Shown: positions 36,982-43,892 of the stretch, piece by piece
Layout of the letters: the number at the start of each line of letters is the position of its first letter
How positions within the stretch are numbered: the stretch's first letter is position 1
NCBI RefSeq assembly: GCF_022414575.1
Contig: NZ_JADWYQ010000003.1
Span: forward strand, 213,609 to 277,608
Direction of reading: 5' to 3'
From: Streptomyces sp. MUM 178J
GTDB lineage: Bacteria > Actinomycetota > Actinomycetes > Streptomycetales > Streptomycetaceae
DNA: 64,000 nucleotides
The notes under the pieces: model-generated
What the model was told of the DNA's origin: nothing
Seen by the model: only the letters and a program-made list of their open reading frames with translations
Database searches by the model: none
Made by a program: the position numbers and the translations under genes

Positions 36982-37638
36982 TTACACACCCAACTCCTGT
37001 GCCAGCACCGCCGCTTGCACCCGGCTGCGGAGCTCCAGCTTTCCCAGGAGCCGGCTGACATGCGTCTTGACCGTCGCCTCGGCCATCGAGAGGCGTACGG
37101 CGATCTCGGCGTTGGACAGGCCCTCGCCGAGGCAGGACAGCACCTCCCGCTCCCGCCGGGTCAGCGCGTCGAGCACCCCGGGGCCGGGCGCGTCCGCGGG
37201 TTTTGTCTTCGGGGCTGTGGGGGCGGCGAACTCCGCGATCAGTCGCCGGGTCACGGCGGGGGCGATCAGGCCTTCGCCGCGCGCCACCGTGCGCACCGCC
37301 TCCAGCAGATCCCTTGCCTCGGTGTTCTTCAGCAGAAAGCCCGCGGCCCCGGCACGCAGGGCCCCGAACACATACTCGTCCAGATCAAAGGTCGTCAGCA
37401 CCAGTACATCGGCCAGCCGCTCTACGACGATCAGGGCGGTCGCCGACACCCCGTCGAGACGCGGCATCTGAATGTCCATCAGCACCAGATCGGGGCGCAG
37501 CTCGCGGGCGAGCCGCACCGCCTCCTCGCCGTCCGCCGCCTCGCCCACGACCTCGATCTCCGGTGCGCTGCGCAGAATGAGCACCAGTCCGGCGCGTACG
37601 GCGCTCTGGTCCTCCGCCACCACGACCCGGATCGTCAT
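36982..37638 (-). CDS. chiR: NarL/LuxR-type response regulator of the chitinase system
   Basis: 218 residues. The receiver begins IRVVVAEDQSAVRAGL; phospho-acceptor Asp55 is in LVLMDIQMPRLDG, and the conserved Lys in GFLLKNTEARDLL. The C-terminal LuxR helix-turn-helix is LTRREREVLSCLGEGLSNAEIA ... VKTHVSRLLGKL. It starts within the end of the kinase gene (ATGA-type overlap) and is transcribed toward chiC, 160 bases away. Gene order kinase-regulator-chitinase supports the chiR name. Confidence 0.92.
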   Translation of the reverse strand: MTIRVVVAEDQSAVRAGLVLILRSAPEIEVVGEAADGEEAVRLARELRPDLVLMDIQMPRLDGVSATALIVVERLADVLVLTTFDLDEYVFGALRAGAAGFLLKNTEARDLLEAVRTVARGEGLIAPAVTRRLIAEFAAPTAPKTKPADAPGPGVLDALTRREREVLSCLGEGLSNAEIAVRLSMAEATVKTHVSRLLGKLELRSRVQAAVLAQELGV

Positions 37639-38870
37639 AGAACGCTCTTCCCTTCGTCCATGGGCAGCTCCGCCCGCACCTGCCAGATCTTCCCGCCGTC
37701 CGCCGCGGTCGTCGGACCCGAGTCGAAGCGGCCCGCCAGCAGCGTCGTCCGTTCGCGCATGCCCACCAGCCCGGCGCCGGAGCCCGGCGCGCGCGGCCCG
37801 TTCGCGCCGTCGTCCCTCTCGTACGGGCTGGTCACCAGGACGGTCAGGCTCCGCGCGTCCTGGGTGAGGGTGACCGTGACCTCGCCGGGCGAGGCGTGCT
37901 TGAGGGCGTTGGTCAGCGACTCCTGGACGATCCTGTATGCGGCGAGCTCCACCGGCGCGGGCAGCGGGCCCTGCCCGTCCCGGGCGTCGTGCAGGGCGAA
38001 ACGCAGCCCCGCAGGTGCGCCATGGGCCTCGGCCTGCTCGATCAGCGCGTCCACGGCGGTGAGGCTCGGCGCGGCCGCTGCCGGCGAAGCAGCCGCCGGA
38101 TCCGTGCCGCCGCTGTCGCGCAGCAGCCCGATCAGCCGGCGCATCTCGGCCAGCCCCTCGACGCTGTTCTCCCGGATGACGGAGAGCGCCTCATGGCTGG
38201 TCCCGGGGTCGCCGATGGACAGCGCGGCCGTGGAGTGGATGGCGATCGCGGAGAGATGGTTGGCGACCATGTCGTGCAGTTCGCGCGCCATCCGGGCACG
38301 CTCGGCGACCACCGCCTGGGTGCGGTCGATCTCCGCGAGCAGCTTGGTCTGCTCGGCACGCAGCCGGGCCGCCTCGGCGGCGTCGCGGTGGTCGCGCACT
38401 GCGACCCCGGTCAGGGCGGGAGCGAGCGACACCAGCCCGGTGACGACGCCGATGACCAGCGCTTCCGGTGTGCGGAACCAGGCCAGAAAGCCGATGGTCA
38501 CCGCCACAGTGATCAGCCCGCAGCTGACGGGGATGCGCCGCGCGGCCGCCGGGGTGCCATAGAGCACTGCCGCGTATATGACGTCCGTGAACATCACGAT
38601 GGTGACCAGATTGCTCTGCGTGAACTGATCGGCCACGATCGCCGCGGCGCCGGTCACCAGGGCGGTCTGCGGCCAGGTTCTGCGGAACAGCTCCGCGCCC
38701 GCCATGACGGCGAGCGGCAGCAGCACCCAGGCGCCCTTCAGCGGCCGCTCGTCCACGGGCGCCATGTGCAGCCCGAGGGCCCAGAAGACCAGACCGCCGA
38801 CGAGACCGGTCAGCGCGATCAGCACGTCATGGCGGTGGGGACGGGGGAGTCTCACCGCTCCATCAAACAC
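37635..38870 (-). CDS. chiS: Sensor histidine kinase of the chitinase system
   Basis: 411 residues from GTG 38870. Four to five membrane helices (residues 15-155) with very short loops suggest sensing in or at the membrane. The HisKA_3 dimerisation helix has ARELHDMVANHLS with His199 as phosphorylation site. The ATPase domain follows with QESLTNALKHA (N-box) and GAGLVGMRERTTLL (G-box). It overlaps chiR by four bases and pairs with it. The ligand is presumably chitin-derived, by context. Confidence 0.91.
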   Translation of the reverse strand: MFDGAVRLPRPHRHDVLIALTGLVGGLVFWALGLHMAPVDERPLKGAWVLLPLAVMAGAELFRRTWPQTALVTGAAAIVADQFTQSNLVTIVMFTDVIYAAVLYGTPAAARRIPVSCGLITVAVTIGFLAWFRTPEALVIGVVTGLVSLAPALTGVAVRDHRDAAEAARLRAEQTKLLAEIDRTQAVVAERARMARELHDMVANHLSAIAIHSTAALSIGDPGTSHEALSVIRENSVEGLAEMRRLIGLLRDSGGTDPAAASPAAAAPSLTAVDALIEQAEAHGAPAGLRFALHDARDGQGPLPAPVELAAYRIVQESLTNALKHASPGEVTVTLTQDARSLTVLVTSPYERDDGANGPRAPGSGAGLVGMRERTTLLAGRFDSGPTTAADGGKIWQVRAELPMDEGKSVL

Positions 38871-39028
38871 GGCGGGTCGGACCGGGGCCTCCTCGCAGGG
38901 GGTGACCTGCGACTACATCGAAGGATGCAGTGCCACCTCGTCACTGGCGACGACGCTTTCCCGCCCGCCGGACGAGAACCTGGGACGCGTACACCGGGGA
39001 AGTCACGGGGGAACGACGGGAGAGCGCT

Positions 39029-39610
39029 GTGATCGTCACGCTGATCGTGGTCTGTGAGGTCGGCTTCTGGGTGCTGCTGGCGCTGGGGCTCTCGCTGCGC
39101 TATCTGGCGCGGCTGCCGCGGCTGGGCGCGGGCGTGCTGCTGCTGGAGCCGCTGCTGGAGGTCGTGCTGCTGGTCGTCACGGCCGTCGACCTGAAGAACG
39201 GCGCGGAACCGGACTGGAAGCACGGGCTCGCCGCGCTCTACATCGGCTTCACGGTCGCCTACGGCCACTACACGATCAAGTGGGTCGACGGCCACTTCGC
39301 CCACCGCTTCGCCGGCGGCCCCCCTCCGGTCAAGGCCCCGCGGTACGGCTCCGCCCGTGCCAGGCACGAGGCGAAGCTGTGGCTGCGCACACTCCTCGCC
39401 GCGGCCGTCGCGGCCGTGCTGCTCCAGTTCGCGATCTGGTACGTGGACGACCCCGGCCGCACGACGTCGCTGACGGACTGGCAGACGACGGCCGGGCGGG
39501 CGGTGGCGATCCACGGGCTGATCGCGCTGAGCTACACGATCTGGCAGAAGAAGCCGCCGAAGGGGGAGGAGGGCGCGGAGCGGCGTCCGCCGGTGAGGGT
39601 GGACCGCTAG
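39029..39610 (+). CDS. Hypothetical four-helix membrane protein
   Basis: 193 residues from GTG 39029 after GGGAGAGCG; upstream codons lack membrane character. Four helices: VTLIVVCEVGFWVLLALGLSL, GVLLLEPLLEVVLLVVTAV, the AALYIGFTVAYGHYTIKWVD region, and TLLAAAVAAVLLQFAIWYV. A fifth weaker one (GRAVAIHGLIALSYTIW) is near the end. A conserved-looking DWKHG precedes the third helix. I do not recognise the family beyond a Streptomyces membrane protein. It diverges from chiS across about 160 bases. Confidence 0.85.
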   Translation: MIVTLIVVCEVGFWVLLALGLSLRYLARLPRLGAGVLLLEPLLEVVLLVVTAVDLKNGAEPDWKHGLAALYIGFTVAYGHYTIKWVDGHFAHRFAGGPPPVKAPRYGSARARHEAKLWLRTLLAAAVAAVLLQFAIWYVDDPGRTTSLTDWQTTAGRAVAIHGLIALSYTIWQKKPPKGEEGAERRPPVRVDR

Positions 39611-39787
39611 GGGCGTCGCTCCGGGGGTTCGACTCCTGAGCTGGCTGCTATCCGGCTTATCGCGACGGTGGTGAGGACGAAGGCCACGTCGGCCATCGCA
39701 TGCTCCTAGATACGGGAACGGTCCTCGCAGGACACCCGGGCCGACCTCCCCGCACGCGATGATGCGGCGCGAACGCCGAGGGGAGGG

Positions 39788-40369
39788 TCAGCAGACCCAG
39801 TCTTTGAGGGGTTCGGTGTCGAGGGTGATGCCGACGGGGTCGGGGAGGTGGATGGTGCGGCCGAAGGGGCGCCGGGCGAGGTTGGCGTAGGTGTCGCCGT
39901 CGGGGTCGGTGTACACGAGGGTTTCGCAGGTGTCCCGGTCGATAAGCAGGTAGACGGGGATGCCGGTCTGGGCGTAGGCGCTCGGCTTCTCCTCGCGGTC
40001 TCGCTTGTCGGTATCGCTGTCGTAGGAGGTGACCTCGACGATCATGACCACCTGGCTGGGATCGGCCCATTCGCCGTGGCCTGCGAAGCTGCCCTTGGGG
40101 GCGAGAGTGCCGTCGGGCTTGGCGTGGCCCTTGCGGTAGCGCTCGACGCGCAGGCCGCGTTCGGGGTAGAGCCACAAGTCGGGGCGGTGCTGCATGCAGC
40201 GTTCCATGAGCCAGCGGATGATCTCGTCGTGGTCGCCGTCCGGCACCGCTTTGACTCCCAGCCTGCCGTGGATGAACTCCATCCGGACGCCTTCGCGCTC
40301 GGCGGCGGCGGCGATGCGCTCGAACTCCTCGGCCAGCATCTGCGGCCGGTCCTCAGTGACGGTCACCAC
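39788..40369 (-). CDS. Uma2 family (DUF820) endonuclease-like protein
   Basis: 193 residues. The PD-(D/E)XK fold typical of Uma2 is seen: ERIAAAAEREGVRMEFIHGRL, PDGDHDEIIRWLMERCM, a catalytic core AKPDGTLAPKG...VVMIVEVTSYDSDTDKRDREEKPSAYAQTG, and IPVYLLIDRDTCETLVY. Streptomyces carry many paralogues, and their role is uncertain. It is isolated: 177 bases without a gene lie on its 3' side and about 240 on its 5' side. Confidence 0.93.
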   Translation of the reverse strand: MVTVTEDRPQMLAEEFERIAAAAEREGVRMEFIHGRLGVKAVPDGDHDEIIRWLMERCMQHRPDLWLYPERGLRVERYRKGHAKPDGTLAPKGSFAGHGEWADPSQVVMIVEVTSYDSDTDKRDREEKPSAYAQTGIPVYLLIDRDTCETLVYTDPDGDTYANLARRPFGRTIHLPDPVGITLDTEPLKDWVC

Positions 40370-40571
40370 ACACCTCCCGCGTTCAGTCTAAGCGGGGCAG
40401 AAGCGGAGGGGCAGTAGTGCCGACGGCTGTTGCGTGCCGAATAGGTGTGTGGCGCGTGGGTAGCACCGTGGACTCAGGGGGATGGAAACAGGGGTACTTG
40501 TCTGGGTTCTCCGGCGTTTTCGCAGGCCAGGAAGGTAACGGCTTCGGGTTCTGTTCCCCTGCCCCGCCTTT

Positions 40572-40604
40572 CCGGAAGCCGGGAGCGGAGCCCCCGGCTT
40601 CGGG
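40572..40604 (-). terminator. Stem-loop after the cobalamin adenosyltransferase gene
   Basis: GAAGCCGGG (40575-40583) pairs with CCCGGCTTC (40593-40601). It lies just past the 3' end of the minus-strand gene at 40607. Confidence 0.75.
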
Positions 40605-40606
40605 AG

Positions 40607-41179
40607 TCAGCGCTCGCCGCCCGGAACCCACAGCACGTCCCCGACCTCCCGGTTCGCCGCCCTGGCGAGAATGAACAGCAGGTCCGACAGACGGTTCAGA
40701 TACGTCGCCGTCAGCGGGTTCATCGTCTCTGAGTGCACCTCCAGCGCCGCCCATGTGGACCGTTCCGCGCGGCGGACCACCGTGCACGCCTGGTGCAGCA
40801 GGGCCGCGCCGGGGGCGCCGCCGGGGAGGATGAAGCTGCGGAGCTTCTCCAGGGGTTCGAGGAAGACGTCGCAGTCGGCCTCGAGCTTGTCGATGTACGA
40901 CTGCTCGACCCGCAGCGGCGGGTGCTCGGGGTCCTTCACGACCGGGGTGCACAGGTCCGCGCCCACGTCGAAGAGGTCGTTCTGGACGCGGACCAGGACC
41001 TTGACGACGGCCTCGTCCAGCCGACCCAGCGCGATCGCGGTGCCGATCGCGGCATTGGCCTCGTTGGCATCGGCGTAGGCGGCGATCCGCAGGTCCGTCT
41101 TGGCGGTGCGGCTCATGTCACCGAGCGCCGTGGTGCCGGTGTCGCCGGTGCGGGTGTAGATGCGCGTCAGATTGACCAT
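40607..41179 (-). CDS. PduO-type cob(I)alamin adenosyltransferase
   Basis: 190 residues from ATG 41179. N-terminal TRIYTRTGDTGTTALG is the ATP-binding motif. VQNDLFDVGADLCTP and the active-site helix CTVVRRAERSTWAA follow, with NRLSDLLFILARAAN at the end. It makes adenosylcobalamin, the cofactor of methylmalonyl-CoA mutase, whose accessory genes (epimerase, meaB) are at 59-62 kb. Length is standard. Confidence 0.95.
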   Translation of the reverse strand: MVNLTRIYTRTGDTGTTALGDMSRTAKTDLRIAAYADANEANAAIGTAIALGRLDEAVVKVLVRVQNDLFDVGADLCTPVVKDPEHPPLRVEQSYIDKLEADCDVFLEPLEKLRSFILPGGAPGAALLHQACTVVRRAERSTWAALEVHSETMNPLTATYLNRLSDLLFILARAANREVGDVLWVPGGER

Positions 41180-41264
41180 GCGGCCAGCCTAGTGCCGCGA
41201 CCGGCAGTGTTTGCCCGTCGAGGAGCGTCGTCCGGCGCCTTCGGGCGCCCCGTGCCCGAAGGGC

Positions 41265-41340
41265 TGCGGGGGAGATCGCAAGGCGGCCGGAAGTTCTCGT
41301 AGCGGAGCTACTTGGGCTTTTGGCCAACGCGGCGTGGGGG
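41265..41340. other. Possible dispersed structured element, no gene
   Basis: The stretch contains the pairing GTAGC-GGA-GCTAC inside CGGCC ... GGCC, followed by a G-rich run. It looks like a Streptomyces intergenic repeat rather than coding sequence. The whole gap 41180-41467 holds no supported gene. Confidence 0.35.
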
Positions 41341-41467
41341 CGCCTCTCGGGCCCGCAGGGCCCAGGGGGTGGGGGTCCCGCCCAGGCCGGAGGCCGTGGG
41401 GGAGCGTGCAGGGCGGCGCGACAGGGCAAAGCTTGCCGGGAGGGGCACTGATGAAGGGCCGCCCGGC

Positions 41468-41640
41468 TCAGCTTTCCGCGCTGCGGAACACCCGTGTGCC
41501 GACCGTCACGGCGAGGACCGCGAAGCCCGCGGAGACCAGGGCCCCCTGCAGCGTGGAGGCCGTGGCGTACTGCGCCGTTCGGGCCCAGGAAGCCGAGGTT
41601 CTCGCCGCTGGGCACGGCCAGGTCGATGCCGCGCACCGCT
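41468..41640 (-). pseudogene. Deletion scar joining ABC exporter ATPase and permease fragments
   Basis: On the minus strand 41640 to about 41573 encodes AVRGIDLAVPSGENLGFLGPNGA, the first strand and P-loop of a drug-type ABC ATPase, cut one residue before the GKT/GKS. In another frame, directly joined, about 41573-41468 encodes QYATASTLQGALVSAGFAV and LAVTVGTRVFRSAES then stop, which looks like the last helix of an ABC-2 permease. About 300 ATPase codons and most of the permease are missing. The ATPase start is also gone, since TetR sequence follows immediately on the other strand. Confidence 0.72.
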
Positions 41641-41654
41641 GTGACGGGTCCGCT

Positions 41655-42048
41655 CCTGGTCTCCGCCGCCGTGCTGCGCGAACTGCACCGGGAAGTCGAG
41701 GCCGTCTCCCCGGTCGTCGGCCTGATCGACGGATATGCCGACTTCATGCGCGTGGTCATGGAGGCGCACCCCCTCCGCTCCCGGCTCTGGGCCATCCAGC
41801 AGGAGGTCGTCCTGCGGCTGGAGGAGACCCTCCGTGCCGAGACCGGCGCGGCGGACGACGACCCCCTTCCCGCCCTCATGGCCGGTCAGCTCGCCTGGAT
41901 CCAGTCCGCCCTCATGGGGTGGATCGGCGCAGAGATGGTCAAAGGCCGCAAGGCCGCCGAAGTCTCGCGCGGCGCGCTCGCCCTCCTCGACGACATGGAG
42001 GGGATGCTGGGGGAACAGGTGCTCAAGTACGCCGTCCGCGAGGGCTGA
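41655..42048 (+). pseudogene. TetR-family regulator lacking its DNA-binding domain
   Basis: The homology starts near LLVSAAVLRELHREVEAVSP and covers the ligand-binding half (AHPLRSRLWAIQQEVVLRLEE, LMAGQLAWIQSALMGW), ending at a normal stop codon. The N-terminal helix-turn-helix is absent; upstream bases belong to the ABC scar on the opposite strand. It was presumably the divergent repressor of that exporter. Confidence 0.7.
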
Positions 42049-42260
42049 TGGGCGCGCCGACGGGCGGCCGCTGCGCCGTACCGGTGTGATGTCCGTCATC
42101 TGAGACGTGACGCGCATCTCTTCACCGCCACTTGGCGGCGCGCGACCGCTAACCTCCGGCAGAGCGTCCATACGTATACGTACGGTCGCACTGTCGCACG
42201 GTCGCGCGACTGTACGGCCGTACGGGACAGTCGTTCACACACAGCCGAAGGGGTGCCGCA

Positions 42261-43109
42261 GTGGCCAGGAAGCTCGCCGTCATCGGAGCCGGACTCATGG
42301 GGTCCGGAATCGCGCAGGTCTCCGCCCAGGCGGGCTGGGAGGTCGTGCTGCGCGATGTCACCGACGGCGCGCTGGCACGCGGCAAGGACGCCATCAAGAC
42401 CTCGTACGACCGCTTCGTCGCCAAGGGCAAGCTCCAAGCCGCAGACGCCGAGGCCGCGTTGGCCCGCATCACGACCACCACCGACATGGACGCCGTCGCG
42501 GACGTGGACGTCGTCGTCGAGGCCGTGTTCGAGAAGCTCGAGGTCAAGCACGAGATCTTCCGTACGCTCGACAAGCTTGTACGGGACGAGACGGTCCTCG
42601 CCTCCAACACCTCCGCCATCCCGATCACCAAGATCGCGGCCGTGACGGAGCGCCCGGAGCGGGTCGTCGGCGCCCACTTCTTCTCGCCGGTCCCGATGAT
42701 GCAGCTGTGCGAGCTGGTGCGCGGCCACAAGACCAGCGACGAAACCCTGGCCGCCACGCGGGAGTTCGCCGAGTCGGTCGGCAAGACCTGCATCGTCGTC
42801 AACCGCGACGTCGCCGGCTTTGTCACCACCCGGCTCATCTCGGCCCTCGTCGTCGAGGCCGCCAAGCTGTACGAGTCGGGCGTCGCCTCCGCCGAGGACA
42901 TCGACATCGCCTGCAAGCTCGGCTTCGGCCACGCCATGGGCCCGCTGGCCACCGCCGACCTGACCGGCGTCGACATCCTGCTCCACGCCACCTCGAACAT
43001 CTACACCGAGACCCAGGACGAGAAGTTCGCCCCGCCGGAGCTGATGCGCCGCATGGTGGATGCGGGCGACATCGGCCGTAAGAGCGGGCAGGGCTTTTAC
43101 ACCCACTGA
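42261..43109 (+). CDS. 3-hydroxybutyryl-CoA dehydrogenase
   Basis: 282 residues from GTG 42261. NAD-binding LAVIGAGLMGSGIAQVSAQAG is at the N-terminus. The catalytic His is in RVVGAHFFSPVPMMQLCELV, and ETVLASNTSAIPI and VNRDVAGFVTTRLI are family markers. It interconverts acetoacetyl-CoA and 3-hydroxybutyryl-CoA in the ethylmalonyl-CoA/butyrate and fatty-acid routes, and could use acetoacetyl-CoA from the thiolase at 59.8 kb. The upstream gap has palindromic CGTATACG-type sequence and CGTACGG repeats (42168-42235), possibly an operator. Confidence 0.95.
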   Translation: MARKLAVIGAGLMGSGIAQVSAQAGWEVVLRDVTDGALARGKDAIKTSYDRFVAKGKLQAADAEAALARITTTTDMDAVADVDVVVEAVFEKLEVKHEIFRTLDKLVRDETVLASNTSAIPITKIAAVTERPERVVGAHFFSPVPMMQLCELVRGHKTSDETLAATREFAESVGKTCIVVNRDVAGFVTTRLISALVVEAAKLYESGVASAEDIDIACKLGFGHAMGPLATADLTGVDILLHATSNIYTETQDEKFAPPELMRRMVDAGDIGRKSGQGFYTH

Positions 43110-43327
43110 CCCGCTGCCGCCGAGTCCGGATCACCCTCTGGAGTGAATTCGGTATCGGTTCGCTTACAGACGGCAACTTCCCGGCTTACGGGGCCGTCAG
43201 TTGTTGAAAGAAAAGAGTCACCAGCACGATCCGGCGCCGCTCGGCGCCACGCCACGCGTACGCACCAGCACCGCGCGCATACGCACACACCTGTCACGGA
43301 CCAGCGGAGCACTCTCGGGGAGCGCAT

Positions 43328-43651
43328 ATGCACATCAGGGGCGACCACGCCGAGCTCGTCGTCGGGGGTCGCCTCGACGTCCGCAGCGCGGCGGACGCCC
43401 GTACGGCCCTGCACTCCGCCGTCGACGCCGGACACGGCGACCTCGTGCTCGATCTGACCGCCCTCGACTCATGGGACGCCACCGGACTCGGCGTCATCAT
43501 GGGCGCGCACCGACGGGCCGGCCGCTGCGGCCGCCGGCTCGTCCTGCGCGGTGTGCCGCCGCAGATGCAGCGCCTGCTGGTGGCCACTCGGCTGCACCGC
43601 ATCCTCGCCGTCGAAGGCGGCCTCGCAGCGGAAACGGTCCCTCGGGTCTGA
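43328..43651 (+). CDS. STAS-domain anti-sigma factor antagonist
   Basis: 107 residues. Single STAS domain: HIRGDHAELVVGGRLDVRSA, VLDLTALDSWDATGLGVIMGAHRRA, and the C-terminal VPPQMQRLLVATRLHRIL. The regulatory phosphorylation position is Thr52 in DATGLG, where SpoIIAA has Ser. Such proteins bind anti-sigma kinases and free sigma factors. No kinase or sigma gene is adjacent. The next gene encodes a large P-loop membrane protein. Confidence 0.92.
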   Translation: MHIRGDHAELVVGGRLDVRSAADARTALHSAVDAGHGDLVLDLTALDSWDATGLGVIMGAHRRAGRCGRRLVLRGVPPQMQRLLVATRLHRILAVEGGLAAETVPRV

Positions 43652-43662
43652 TCGGCGCGAGC

Positions 43663-43689
43663 CGGCCCGTGCCGGGGTAAGCCGGGCCG
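43663..43689 (+). terminator. Weak stem-loop after the STAS gene
   Basis: CGGCCCG (43663-43669) pairs with CGGGCCG (43683-43689). The stem is short and the segment is also a direct repeat (CCGTGCCGG), so it is only a candidate. Confidence 0.35.
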
Positions 43690-43892
43690 TGCCGGTGTGA
43701 CCTGGTCGAAGCCGGGCGGGAACCTCCCGACGCGCCCAATCATCATGAGAATGTGACGTGACGGGCGGGGCGGCACCCCGCCCGTTCGGCAATACTGAGC
43801 GAACGTCTAGGGTTCCGGAACGCCTCACCGTCGGATCGGTCCAGAGCTCGACGGTGACGAAGCCGAGCAACCGCATCTGGGGGGCTAGGACC

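Noticed and set aside
42160..42240. tRNA or small RNA in the CGTACGG-rich gap before the hydroxybutyryl-CoA dehydrogenase
   Set aside because: Palindromes are short and no cloverleaf or terminator follows; more likely operator sequence.
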